Positions 47,032 to 58,675 of a DNA stretch of 64,000 nt are shown one piece after another; the first letter of the stretch is position 1; each line of letters begins with the position of its first letter. A program made the translations under genes and the position numbers. The stretch is from contig NC_133102.1 in the NCBI RefSeq assembly GCF_022965805.1, positions 11,452,485 to 11,516,484 of the forward strand, given 5' to 3'. Below the pieces are notes generated by a model, which did not search any database, was not told where the DNA came from, and saw nothing but the letters and a program-made list of their open reading frames with translations. The DNA comes from Primulina eburnea (Eukaryota; Streptophyta; Magnoliopsida; Lamiales; Gesneriaceae).

Positions 47032-47162
47032 CTACAAGACAACCCATAAAATATAATATACAACCCGAAAAAACAAACTAAATCCCTTCTTTATCATGAA
47101 AGAAGACTCAAAACTTTCATCATTCCCAGCTCTATAAAATCTCGTATATATCCGTACAGTAC

Positions 47163-47260
47163 CTTCTAGAGAACTTGAAAGGAGCTAAGATCCCAGAAGT
47201 GTCCTTTGAAGCCCATCCAACAGCCATCACGGGGTGCACTGTTTCTGGTGATTTCGACAT
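47163..47260 (-). CDS. Dehydrogenase exon 1
   Basis: ATG at 47260. It encodes residues 1-32 ([20 protein letters not shown]...) plus two bases of codon 33, ending AG|GTACTG. The start is chosen because it gives the family's usual N-terminus and follows a TATA box. Confidence 0.88.
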
Positions 47261-47330
47261 TGATGAATTCTCGCTCTCGAAATATAATGATTAGTATAGG
47301 AAGGCGGTGAATGAAGCAGTCGAAAACAAC

Positions 47331-47340
47331 GGAATTTATA
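47331..47340 (-). promoter_or_regulatory. Candidate TATA box of the dehydrogenase gene
   Basis: On the minus strand TATAAATTCC lies about 70 bp before the ATG, leaving a short 5' UTR. Only 335 bp separate the ATG from the Ty3-E LTR, so upstream promoter sequence has been displaced. Confidence 0.45.
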
Positions 47341-47595
47341 GTTTCGAGGAAAGCTTGAGTGAAGTCATAATATAATATTCTTATAATAATGTATGTAATA
47401 ACCATTCATAAGTCAAAGTGGCTACTTTAAATAATATATGAATACGTTAAATTTAGAGTAATTTTCTTCCCGGTCTTTTCTCTTAATTCCGCGTGGGCCG
47501 AGCTTTGAGTGTGTGAAACTCATCACTACCTTGTAAGGGTTGAAACTGGAGTAATTGACTAATTTGTATGAAAGAAAGCCAGAAAAAATTTGTGT

Positions 47596-48770
47596 TGTGA
47601 GAACCCGAATTTCCAGCAAAAGCATTTCAGCATGCAATGTAAAATTTCCAGCAGAAGATAATATTCAGAAGCTGGTATTTTTCCAGCAGATATGTATTTT
47701 TCCAGCAGCAGCAGTAGAAGAACGAAAAATCAGCAGCAGCAGAAGAGCGAGAAAGAAGCAGCAGTCAGTTACTGATTCAGCTTAGACTTGTAACTGAAGC
47801 ATTAACATGGAATAAAGGCTGTTAATGGCAGATTATGGCCATTAATTGAGAGTCTAACAGTCAGAAACATTGCCTATAAATATCACTCTCAAACACCTGA
47901 ATTGGTTTACCAAAACCTTGAGTTATCACCTAAAATTAGAGCTAAGAGAGTGCAATTTCGAAGCTATAAAATCCAGTAGCGAGGCAAGCAGATTTCGGTA
48001 GACTTCAACCGAAACTCTAGCAATTTACTGTAAGTGGGCTTATATATAAATATCTTGAAATCTGTTTGATAATTCTGTTTTAAAGTTCAGTTTCTGCATG
48101 ATTTCTGATATATGATTTTGAAGCACTGAAACTCCCTAGTGAACTAATGGTAGGAATATATATTCTGAACATTTCTGAATTCTGATTCTGATTCTGGCCT
48201 CACCCCTTAGAGGAGAGAACATATAGGGGACTGATATCAGTTTAGCCATGAAATTCACTAACGTGTTCAGTGCTTACCAATTCTGATTTCTGATCTGAAA
48301 CCTGAAGTTTCTGAATTCTGATTTATGTTATGAAATACGAGTTTTTCTGTATATTACTGTATTACGGTTTCTGTATTAAAATGATGTTCGAAAACTGGGA
48401 GTTATTCCCGCCCCCGCTTACTGAGTGACAACCATATCACTGACCCACCAAACCATTCCAGATAAGAACGATGAAGAAAGGCTAGAAGAAGAGGAGCAGA
48501 TCCAGTTCTGGGGCTGGTGAAGAAGATTATTGTTTTCAGTTTATGTTATGTTATGTTAGTTCCGCTGTATCTGTTAAGGCAATGTTATGATGTCTAGCTT
48601 TACATTTCCACTGTAAAACATCAGCATCAGGGTTGTAAGAGACAATTGATTTACTTCGTATTATGAATAAAAGACTGGTTTATGAATTCTGTACTCCGAG
48701 GCTTGTTGTTTTCGAATGAAAATTTGAGAGCAACGCCGGTGTCAACCAACCCCCGTCCCGGGGCGTGACA
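47596..48770 (+). repeat. Ty3-E 5' LTR
   Basis: TGTGAGAACCC...GGGGCGTGACA. Its upstream part holds about five TTTCCAGCAG-like direct repeats and a CAG-rich run (47600-47760), then a TATA box CTATAAATAT at about 47873. Confidence 0.95.
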
Positions 48771-48776
48771 TTGAAG

Positions 48777-48788
48777 TGGTATCAGAGC
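48777..48788 (+). other. Ty3-E primer-binding site
   Basis: TGGTATCAGAGC (initiator tRNA-Met type) lies six bases after the LTR, a slightly longer gap than usual. Confidence 0.85.
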
Positions 48789-48949
48789 AGAACCGGGTTT
48801 CATAATATGGGGAGGAGGAACTAGAAATAATAAGTTCTTATAGACTTCTGAGAATAAGTTCTGAAGGTTACTCAAATAGACTACTGAAAATAAGCTACTG
48901 TAATAGACTACTGAAATGATAGACTGAATACGTACAGTTAAGAAAATCA

Positions 48950-49195
48950 GTAGGAAAACAAATCAGTAGACCAGTAGATCTGAAACCAGAACCAGTAGAT
49001 GGAGACCAGTAGTATCAGACCAGTAGTCTGAAACCAGAACCAGTAGAAGGAAACTAGTAGATCTGAATGCAGAAGACGGAGTCAGTAGACTCGGAATGCA
49101 GCAGACAATGCTGGAAAAGCAGCAGACTGAATGCAGTAGCATCAGAATTGCAGTAGCAAGTGAATTCCAGCAAGCAAATGCAGTAGACCTCGCAA
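48950..49195 (+). repeat. CAGTAG-rich tandem array in the Ty3-E leader
   Basis: About 14 degenerate copies of (C/G)CAGTAG or CAGCAG spaced 10-30 bp in the untranslated leader. No open frame is required by it. The remaining leader to 49661 shows nothing else. Confidence 0.7.
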
Positions 49196-49661
49196 AATGG
49201 CATAGAAGTTGAGGTGTTTTTCGCGCAAACTTCAAACGGCCATAACTTTTGATCCAGGAGGAATTTTTACCATTAAAAGTAGGCGTTGGAAAGCTCTCGA
49301 CGAGGAGAACCTAACCTAGAACACTTATCGTTCTAGCACCACCGACGAAGCCCAAAATCCATCGTTTATATAGGGATATCATCATTTCCGTAAAATTTTC
49401 CAAAATTTTGAAGCTTTGAGGAATTTTCATTTCCAAATGGCTTAGAATTTTTGCACCAAACTTGGTACCATTCATATTCTTGATGTGAAAGATTTTTAAT
49501 AAATTTTTTACGCCATTCTGAGACCGAAAACTTTTGAACTATTTTCTACTATCGAATGTTATAGGCTTACTGATTCTATTCATTCCAGTACTTGTCTATA
49601 ACTTAATCCATATTCTTGATATCAATTCTGAACCTTTACCCTCATGTTTTGGATGTAGGAT

Positions 49662-50162
49662 ATGGCTGACCAAAGTAGCCACGTTAAGAACTTAGAGAGG
49701 AAGCTAGAGAAACTAAAGGGGCATAACTACTGCCTAAAGCTGGACAAGGACGAGTTGGAGCGTCGAGCAGAACACTTAGAGGGTGATGTTCAACGTTATG
49801 CTCATTATCTGCATGAAGCAGAAGAGAGGAGTAGGAAAGCTCAAGAAGAGTTTGAAACATCCCAAGAGACTGTCGCAGAATTCATCATGTTACGTGATAC
49901 CTTGGTTGAGAAGATCCAAGTGCTTAAGGATCAGAATCACCAACTTGTGCATCAGCATAACCAGTATTGTGAGCAGACGGATGCTCAGATTCATGAGTTG
50001 CAAGACACTGTCGAAGTTCTTAGCGACCAGAATGCAGTTCTGCATGGTCATGTGGAACATCTAGAAGCAGTCATAGTCAACCATGAAGATAAACCCGAGG
50101 AGGATCCCGAAGAAGAAGAAGAGGATCATATGGATTTAGATTTGGGAGAAGTGATAGACTAG
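49662..50162 (+). CDS. Ty3-E ORF0: predicted coiled-coil protein with acidic tail
   Basis: An intact 166-codon ORF between the primer site and gag, 215 nt before the gag ATG. The sequence is almost all heptad-like helix (NLERKLEKLKGHNYCLKLDK; AEHLEGDVQRYAHYLHEAEE; LVEKIQVLKDQNHQLVHQHN) with a strongly acidic C-terminus (EEDPEEEEEDHMDLDLGE). No zinc site, signal peptide or membrane segment is seen. I do not recognise the family. An ORF in this place is not part of the standard chromovirus layout. That it stays open while gag-pol carries two lesions may reflect constraint or its small size. Possible roles (particle assembly, RNA or protein binding) are inference only. Confidence 0.75.
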   Translation: MADQSSHVKNLERKLEKLKGHNYCLKLDKDELERRAEHLEGDVQRYAHYLHEAEERSRKAQEEFETSQETVAEFIMLRDTLVEKIQVLKDQNHQLVHQHNQYCEQTDAQIHELQDTVEVLSDQNAVLHGHVEHLEAVIVNHEDKPEEDPEEEEEDHMDLDLGEVID

Positions 50163-50377
50163 AATACCAGTAGTAGGAGTTGTAATAACACTTGTCCCAC
50201 TTGCATTTCTGTTTTCATTTCGAAATTCAGTTGTAATTGCACTTCTTGGGAAATCAATAAAAGTTAATTTTATCCATTGGTTTCATATTTAAACTTTGAG
50301 CAATTACTCTATCATCGTGCTTCAATTATTTAGTCTCTATTCTGCCATCAACCTTAGAACTTTCTTAATTGTAGGAA

Positions 50378-53300
50378 ATGGACGGACGACCAGTTAGAAA
50401 CAATCGCAATCCTCGCTATGGCAACCGCAACAATAACCAAAATGATGAGGATGCACAACAACAACCCCAACAACCACCACCAGCGGTTGGACTCAGTCAG
50501 GCCGATTTTATGGCCATAGCCACGATTGTGGCAACTACGCTGCAAGGGTTTGTCAACCCAAATGCGAATCAGCCACCACCACCACCTCCAGCTCAGAATG
50601 GAACGAAGCAGCACTATGAGGCTCTCAGAAGAGCAAGGGTTCCAAACTTTGATGGAAGCACCGATCCAGAGGTCGGACAGAATTGGATGAAAGAGGTGGA
50701 AAATCATCTTCGACTACTTGAGGTTCCCCAAAGGATCAGAGTAGAGGTGATTACACCTTTTCTTGTCGATAAAGCTGTCAAATGGTGGGAAGGAGTCTCA
50801 CCAGCTATGATAGAGGCGGGACCTATCACTTGGCAAAGGTTCCGAGAAGCATTCCTGAGGCAGTACTTTCCAACAGCAGTTCGAGTGCAAAAGCTGTCAG
50901 AATTTGAAAGCTTGGTTCAAGAACCAAACATGACAGTGGTGGAGTATTCGTCCAAGTTCCACTCATTGGGAACTTATTCCCCAACCATAATGGGAGACGA
51001 GGCCTTGAAGATGCATCGCTTCAAGAAGGGATTGAACAGCCGTATTCAATCTGCTCTTGCCGTTATCGAGCCCAATAGTTTTGATGAATTGATGGGAGCC
51101 GCCATCAGAGCTGAGAACGACATCAAGAGGCGTGAAGGCGAGAACAAACTCAAACGTCCTCAGCCAAGCCAGTACCAATCAGGCCAGCAATTCAAGAGGC
51201 CTAGGTTTTCAAGCAACCAATTCACCAGTACTCCATCCAAAGGAATCACTTCTTCTCAATCAAACAAAGAAGGAGTCAAGTGCCAAACTTGCGGATTCAC
51301 ACACACTGGTGAATGTCGTAGGAATTCTGGAGCTTGTTTCCGTTGTGGAAAGATGGACCATCGCATTGCTCAATGTCCTATGCCAGATCCAAGGAATGGT
51401 CCAGCAGGTGGAACAACTCCGAATAAACCTAAGGAGAACAAGCCCAATGCTCGAGTCTATGCTATAACTCAAGAAGAGGCTGACAACTCCAATGATGTCG
51501 TAGCCGGTACCATTCTAATCAATAATATACCTGCCTATGTGTTATTTGATTGTGGTGCTACGCATTCATTCATGTCTAAGAGATTTGCCAAGAGGTTAGG
51601 AGCTAAGCCTGATAACTTAGAAGAACCATATAGAGTAGCCATTCCTGCAAATCGAATTTTAGAAACTCGCACTCTATATCGGGATATTAGTGTTCTCATA
51701 GAAGATCAGAAATTCAAGGCAAACCTGATTCAACTAAACATGGTGGAATTCGATGTAATTCTTGGAATGGATTGGTTAGCCAAGAATCATGCTTTAGTGG
51801 ACTGTCACGGAAAGACGGTAACCATCCAAGCTCCACACCAAGAGAAAATTTTATTTCATGGCAAGACCAAAGAACGAAAGACTCTTCTTTCTACTTCTCA
51901 AACTTGGAAAGCCATGAAAAGTGGAGAAGAAGTTTACCTAGCCATGTTATGCGAGGTAAAACAAGAAACTGCACCTACACTAGAAGAGATTCCGGTAGTG
52001 CAAGAATTCCCGGATGTCTTTCCTGAAGAACTCCCGGGCGAACTTCCCGATCGCGAAGTGGAATTTGAGATTAACTTAGCGCCCAATGCTACACCAGTCT
52101 CAAAAGCACCATACCGAATGGCTCCAGCAGAGTTGAAAGAACTCAAAGAGCAACTTCAAGAGTTGTTGGACAAGAAGCAAATCCGACCAAGCGCATCTCT
52201 GTGGGGAGCTCCTGTCCTATTTGTAAAGAAGAAGGACGGAAGCATGAGGATGTGTATCGACTACCGAGAGCTGAACAAGATCACAATCAAAAACAAGTAT
52301 CCGCTTCCAAGGATAGATGACTTGTTTGACCAACTCAAAGGAGCTTCAGTCTTTTCCAAGCTCGACTTAAGGTCAGGCTATCACCAACTCAAGGTCAAGA
52401 CAGACGACATTCCGAAGACAGCCTTCAGAACAAGGTATGGATACTATGAGTTCACAGTGATGCCGTTCGGATTAACAAACGCTCCGGCAGTATTCATGGA
52501 TCTCATGAACAGAGTGTTTAAACCATTTCTAGACAAGTTTGTTGTGGTATTCATCGACGATATTCTAGTATATTCGTCAAGTGAAGAAGACCACAAAGAA
52601 CATCTTCGTCTCACCCTACAGAAGTTGAGAGAAAAGGAACTATACGCCAAGTTCAAGAAATGCGAATTCTGGCTAGAGAGTGTCGCATTCTTGGGACACA
52701 TAATATCAGCAGCAGGAGTATCTGTGGACCCTAAGAAAGTGGAGGCAATCTCGGATTGGCCTACACCAAAGAATGTGACAGAGGTACGAAGCTTCTTGGG
52801 ACTAGCAGGCTATTACCGAAAATTTGTTGAAGGATTTTCCTCAATAGCCATACCTCTCACCAAGCTCACACAGAAGAACTCTAAGTTTCAATGGAGTGAA
52901 AAATGTGAGCAAAGCTTCGAGACTTTGAAGAAGAAGCTTACGTCCACACCAGTGCTAGTATTACCTATGGAGGATAAGGACTACACCGTCTACAGTGATG
53001 CATCCAAAGAAGGTTTAGGATGTGTACTCATGCAGGAGGGAAGGGTGATTGCATACGCATCAAGGCAGTTGAAGCCGTATGAACAAAATTACCCCACGCA
53101 TGACCTTGAACTAGCTGCAGTGGTATTCGCACTAAAGATTTGGAGACACTATCTTTATGGAGCCAAGTGTGAGATTTTCACCGATCACCAAAGTCTCAAA
53201 TATTTGTTCACTCAGAAAGAACTAAATATGAGACAAAGACGATGGATCGAACTCATGAAGGATTACGACTTGACAATAAGCTACCATCCATGCAAAGCCA

Positions 53301-54824
53301 ACAAAGTAGCAGATGCTTTAAGTCGAAAGAATATGAGTAAGGTGATCCTGACATCACTTTCAGCACAACCATGTCTTCGAGAGACAATCAAGATGAGTCA
53401 AGATAGAGATCCCGCTTTTGGTGAAACTAAAAGAGCAAGTTAAAGAACGGAAATCACCAGATTTTGAGACGGATAACAAAGGAACCTTGTGGATGAAAGG
53501 ACGATTGTGCGTACCAGACATCGATAATCTTCGACAAGAAGTAATGTCTGAGGCACATAAGTCGAAATTTTCAGTCCATCCGGACAGTACCAAGATGTAC
53601 AGAGATTTGAAGAAAAATTTTTGGTGGAGTGGAATGAAGAAAGACGTGGCAATATTCGTTTCCAAGTGTCACGTGTGTCAGCAAGTCAAGGCAGAGCACC
53701 AAAGACCTGGTGGACTTCTTCAACCATTAGAAATCCCGGAATGGAAATGAGAACATATTTCCATGGATTTTGTAGTTGGTTTACCAAAGTCGAGACAAAG
53801 TCATGACGGAATATGGGTAATCGTGGATAGACTCACAAAATCTGCACATTTCTTACCTCTCCGCATGAATTATAATTTGGACAAGCTAGCCACATTGTAC
53901 ATGAATGAGATCGTGTGGTTACATGGAGTACCAACTAGCATATTATCAGACAGAGACCCTAGATTTACATCTCGATTTTGGAAGAGCTTTCAACAAGCTA
54001 TGGGAACCAAGGTTACCCTTAGTACGGCTTATCACTCTCAAACCGATGGCCAAACTGAGAGGACCATTCAAACCCTTGAGGATATGCTGAGAGCTTGTGC
54101 TCTAGACTTCAGTGGCAATTGGAGCGAACATCTGCCCTTAATCGAGTTCGCATACAATAATAGTTACCACAGCAGCATTGAAATGGCACCATACGAAGCT
54201 CTGTATGGACGAAAATGTCGATCACCACTGTATTGGGATGAAGTAGGAGAAAAAGCCATCGTTGGACCTGAACTGATCCAAGAAACAGTGAATAAAGTTG
54301 CTATGATCAAAGAGCGACTAAAAGCTGCACAAGATCGACAGAAAAGTTGGGCTGACTTGAAAAGAAGACCTGTTGAATTCGAAGTTGGAGAGAAGGCATA
54401 TGTGAAAGTGTCACCCATGAAGGGTGTAATCCGATTCAATAAGGCTGGGAAATTGAATCCTAAATACGTCGGACCATTTGAAATTCTTGAGAAAGTGGGA
54501 ACGCTTGCTTGTAGATTAGCACTTCCACCCGACATGTCAAGAATTCATAATGTATTCCACGTCTCGCAGCTGAGGAGATATATTCCTGATCCAAGTCATA
54601 TACTGGAAGCTGGACCACTTCTGGTTGAGAGCAATCTAAATGAAGAGCTGAAGTATGAAGAAATTCAGATTCGAATTGTGGATAGCAAGGACCAAGTACT
54701 GAGGCGACGGACTATTCCATATGTCAAGGTACAATGGTCCAATCACACCGAAAGAGAAGCTACTTGGGAGTTGGAAGAAAAGATTCGAGAACAATACCCT
54801 TATCTCTTTGAAGATCAAGTATAG
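50378..54824 (+). pseudogene. Ty3-E gag-pol, frameshifted and with a stop
   Basis: The frame from 50378 to 53443 encodes gag (capsid about residues 85-240), two Cys-rich knuckles ([12 protein letters not shown], residue 301; [14 protein letters not shown], about 320), protease (FDCGATHSF, residue 391; Cys replaces the usual Ser/Thr), RT (FIDD about residue 725) and RNase H ([15 protein letters not shown]). A frameshift near 53410 moves coding to the frame 53418-54824, which a TGA at 53748-53750 divides. That part holds integrase (zinc region; SMDFVVGLPKS; ILSDRDPRF; SQTDGQTERTIQ) and the chromodomain-like tail. The two lesions fit the 1.5 percent LTR divergence. Confidence 0.93.
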
Positions 54825-54826
54825 CC

Positions 54827-54846
54827 AAGTTTCGAGGACGAAACTT
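54827..54846 (+). other. Hairpin before the Ty3-E polypurine tract
   Basis: AAGTTTCG (54827-54834) and CGAAACTT (54839-54846) pair perfectly around AGGA, two bases after the pol stop codon and 18 nt before the LTR. The purine tract is AAGGAGGGAGGGA. Confidence 0.72.
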
Positions 54847-54864
54847 TTCATAAGGAGGGAGGGA

Positions 54865-56040
54865 TGTGAGAACCCGAATTTCCAGCAAAAGCATTTCAGC
54901 ATGCAATGCAAAATTTCCAGCAGAAGATAATATTCAGAAGCTGGTATTTTTCCAGCAGACATGTATTTTTCCAGCAGCAGCAGTAGAAGAACGAAAAATC
55001 AGCAGCAGCAGAAGAACGAGAAAGAAGCAGCAGTCAGTTACTGATTCAGCTTAGACTTGTAACTGAAGCATTAACATGGAATAAAGGCTGTTAATGGCAG
55101 ATTATGGCCATTAATTGAGAGTCTAACAGTCAGAAACATTGCCTATAAATATCACTCTCAAACACCTGAATTGGTTTACCAAAACGTTGAGTTATCACCT
55201 GAAATTAGAGCTAAGAGAGTGCAATTTCGAAGCTATAAAATCCAGTAGCGAGGCAAGCAGATTTCAGTAGACTTCAACCGAAACTCTAGCAATTTACTGT
55301 AAGTGGGCTTATATATAAATATCTTGAAATCTGTTTGATAATTCTGTTTTAAAGTTCAGTTTCTGCATGATTTTTGATATATGATTTTGAAGCACTGAAA
55401 CTCCCTAGTGAACTAATGGTAGGAATATATACTCTGAACATTTCTGAATTCTGATTCTGATTCTGGCCTCACCCCTTAGAGGAGAGAACATATAGGGGAC
55501 TGATATCAGTTTAGCCATGAAATTCACTAACGTGTTCAGTGCTTACCAATTCTGATTTCTGATCTGAAACCTGAAGTTTCTGAATTCTGATTTATGTTAT
55601 GAAATACGAGTTTTTCTGTATATTACTGTATTACGGTTTCTGTATTAAAATGATGTTCGAAAACTGGGAGTTATTCCAGCCCCCGCTTACTGAGTGACAA
55701 CCATATCACTCACCCACCAAACCATTCCAGATAAGAACGATGAAGAAATGCTAGAAGAAGAGGAGCAGATCCAGTTCTGGGGCTGGTGAAGAAGATTATT
55801 GTTTTCAGTTTATGTTATGTTATGTTAGTTCCGCTGTATCTGTTAAGGCAATGTTATGATGTCTAATTTTACATTTCCGCTGTAAAACATCAGTATCAGG
55901 GTTGTAAGAGACAATTGATTTACTTCGTATTATGAATAAAAGATTGGTTTGTGAATTCTGTACTCCGAGGCTTGTTGTTTTCGAATGAAAATTTGAGAGC
56001 AACGCCGGTGTCAACCAACCCCCAGTCTCGGGGCGTGACA
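54865..56040 (+). repeat. Ty3-E 3' LTR
   Basis: One base longer than the 5' LTR, with about 17 differences. It has the same repeat-rich upstream part and TATA box (about 55143). Confidence 0.95.
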
Positions 56041-56045
56041 TGTGT

Positions 56046-57562
56046 GATTCCAACTAAATATATATAATATTATAAAATCTTTGTATGTGTAATTTGTTAT
56101 ATGATCTCACATATCTATATCGATGAGACATATCAACCTGATATACACATAGAGTGGAAAGTGATATTTTTGACATAAAAATTATTACATTTTCATGGGT
56201 TGGGAGATATGTGTGACAAAACTGATCGGTGATATGTTTTTCGGGTTAAATTTAATAAGAAAATGGAGTAAAATTTGTAGGCTATGATTTATAGCTCATC
56301 TGGTATTAATGTTCTAAATTTGGGATTGACATAGATTTCAAGTTTAAGAACAAATCGTAACAAACAATAGAGTGTCAAAATAAACCTGACATGAAAAATA
56401 TCATGTTAAAATTAACAGTTTTAAGATTCATGTGAGATTGGGTAGGATCTAAAATTTAACCCAAACAATTTGGGATAGGATGGGTTTGGTTTGGCCTGAA
56501 TGGAGAGTTAATTCACCCATCAATCCGAACCAACCTAGTCTATTTATATTTTTTTTCAAAGTTTGATTTCCACAAAAAAGTGTAAAACAATGGAAAAGTG
56601 GAGTTTGAAACTTGAAAGTACTTTGTGATGTTTGATTTTTTCTTTATTTTACTGTATATTGATACCATAAATATCCATCATTTAATATATTATTTTTTCT
56701 TTATTTTACTGTATATTGATACCATAAATCTACCAAAAAGGTATTTTTGGCGTTTTTGTGCCTAAAAGCTGCTTCATGTGTTTTAATTAAAAAAATTCTC
56801 GTTTTTTCACGTGTTTGAGTGTTTTATGTGCTCTTCATTCGATAGTTTTATTTTCTCTATTTTTTTTTAAAAAAAATCAAATCAAATCAAATCATTTTAT
56901 TCACATATTACGCTTAACCAAACTATTTTTAAACAATATACATTTCTTCGAGTGGGTCTTATGTGAAACTATCTCACGGATCATAATCTGTGAGATGAGT
57001 CAACTCGACTCCTATTCAGAATAAAGAGTAATACTATTAGCATAAAAAATAATATTTTTTTATAGATAACTCAAATAAGAGATCCATCTCATAAATATGA
57101 CCCGTCATATCAAAGGCATTTGCACGCAAAAGTAGCCAAGTATCAATAGAAACGGATTCAAAAAAAGGAAAAAGAAAACAAAATCAATAAAACATGGACA
57201 TAAATTGGACACGTGTATAATGGTCCTCCTCACAAATTTTCATGAATTTTGACTGACAAAAATAAATTAAATTGTATAAAAAGAAATAAAACAAACAATA
57301 AATCATATATTGGAGCTCGTAAATATTCTTTTAATGAAATATCTTAAAATAAATGTACATGTAATAAACATTTATCGATCAGAATTGTACAAAACTTAAC
57401 TATTTTTAAATAATATGATTAAGTTAAATGTAATAAAAAAAATGGAGTTATTCGTAATACACGTAAAATAATCGTTAAAATCTAGCAATTGGACAGCATA
57501 TCAAAAATAAATAAATAAAAATCTAATAAGAGAAGTCGTTCAAAGTTGATCATTATATTTTA
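56046..57562. other. AT-rich intergenic DNA
   Basis: No gene is supported. A 38-bp direct repeat (56635-56672 and 56692-56729) containing ACTGTATATTGATACCATAA is the only clear structure. Confidence 0.5.
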
Positions 57563-57662
57563 TAGGGGTTGGAAAATGTACGTGGAAAATTCATGACGAC
57601 CTCCAATCCTTCTTCCAATAAGCAATAAACATGGAAGTCCCATTCTCATTTAGATTGAGACA

Positions 57663-57704
<42 letters not shown>

Positions 57705-57921
57705 AGACAGTATTTGTAGGGGTTGGAAAATGTACGTGGAAAATTCATGACGACCTCCAATCCTTCTTCCTATATATATATATATATTGAGACAGTATTT
57801 GTAGGGGGTTGGAAAATGTACGTGGAAAATTCATGACGACCTCCAATCCTTCTTCCAATAAGCAATGAACATGGAAGTCCCATTCTCATTTAGATTGAGA
57901 CAGTATTTGAATTTTGAATAG
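57563..57921. repeat. Tandem GACAGTAT units separated by (AT)n
   Basis: Three copies of a unit of 70-135 bp (GGTTGGAAAATGTACGTGG ... CATGACGACCTCCAATCC ...) start near 57563, 57701 and 57786, separated by AT microsatellites (57664-57702 and 57771-57785). The second copy is truncated. Further copies lie at 59162-59300 (direct) and 59323-59398 (inverted). Confidence 0.75.
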
Positions 57922-58173
57922 AAATTATATAATAATAATATATCAATATTTATAAATCCCAAAACATATTCAAACGATATATTATATATACGAATTTTTC
58001 TACGAGACGAATAATATATATTTATATAAGAATTATATTTTTATTATAAGTGTATATATATATATATATTGCTTTCAAATATTCGACGGTTTAATATATT
58101 TCCATATAAAATAACTATATTTGTAATAATTTTAAAAAAAAAACTTAGAATGGCATTTGAATAAAATAAGCTA
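57922..58173. other. AT-rich spacer
   Basis: Low-complexity AT DNA with short TA runs. Nothing else is seen. Confidence 0.5.
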
Positions 58174-58595
58174 AATATTAATAATCTTAATACACAATTA
58201 AAAATTTACAAAAAATTAAAGCGAAAAAGTTAACTTAAGTCGAAACTAAAATCGTGTGAGAGAAAAAAAATTTAAGTGTTGTAAAGTGGTGTGTATGAAA
58301 ATGGAAAGAGAGTATATTTATAGACAGTTTGCGACGGGTTTTGGTAACACCGTCGCTAATAGTGACGGTAATATTATTAAACTTGAAGTATAGACGGTTT
58401 TGCAATCACCGTCGCTATTTTACCAAAAGCATAAAGCAAACTGTCTATAAATATACTCTTTTTCCATTTTCATACACACCACTTTACAACACTTAAAATT
58501 TTTTTCTCTCACATGATTTTAGTTTCGACTTAAGATAAACTTTTTCGCTTTAATTTTTTGTAAATTTTTAAGTGTTAGTTAAGATTATTAATATT
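58174..58595. mobile_element. Fold-back element / long-TIR MITE
   Basis: Arms of about 159 bp (58174-58332 and 58436-58595) are near-perfect reverse complements, running from AATATTAATAATCTTA outward to GCAAACTGTCTA at the centre. The 103-bp centre carries ACCGTCGCTA motifs. No ORF. Clear target duplications were not identified. Confidence 0.75.
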
Positions 58596-58675
58596 GTTAT
58601 CATAGTCCGATTCTAATTTTTTTTTAAAAAATAAAAAATAAAAAATTAATTTTTTTTATTTTATGAAAATAGTAA

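Larger units (their letters stand above)
36742..47260 (-). pseudogene. CAD / 8-hydroxygeraniol-dehydrogenase-like gene, third exon split by a Copia element
   Basis: Five exons joined at GT-AG introns give a 360-codon frame, the usual length of the zinc-dependent cinnamyl-alcohol-dehydrogenase/mannitol-dehydrogenase family. Visible motifs: catalytic-zinc Cys50 in [20 protein letters not shown] from residue 71, structural-zinc cysteines in [13 protein letters not shown], second catalytic Cys166 ([12 protein letters not shown]), and NADP-binding GLGGLG at 191-196. The family reduces or oxidises aldehydes and alcohols with NADP(H). The sequence looks closest to 8-hydroxygeraniol dehydrogenases of iridoid plants, but I cannot fix the substrate. 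An 8914-bp Copia element sits at codon 126 with a 5-bp duplication, so this allele should be null. No other lesion is seen. Confidence 0.92.
47596..56040 (+). mobile_element. Ty3-E: complete Ty3/gypsy chromovirus with an extra ORF, TSD TGTGT
   Basis: LTRs 47596-48770 (1175 bp) and 54865-56040 (1176 bp) differ by about 17 changes. Target TGTGT is at 47591-47595 and 56041-56045. The order is tRNA-Met primer site, CAGTAG-rich leader, intact ORF of 166 codons, gag-pol, hairpin, polypurine tract, LTR. The gag-pol frame is broken by a frameshift near 53410 and a stop at 53748-53750. The element lies 335 bp upstream of the dehydrogenase ATG, pointing away from the gene. Confidence 0.96.
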
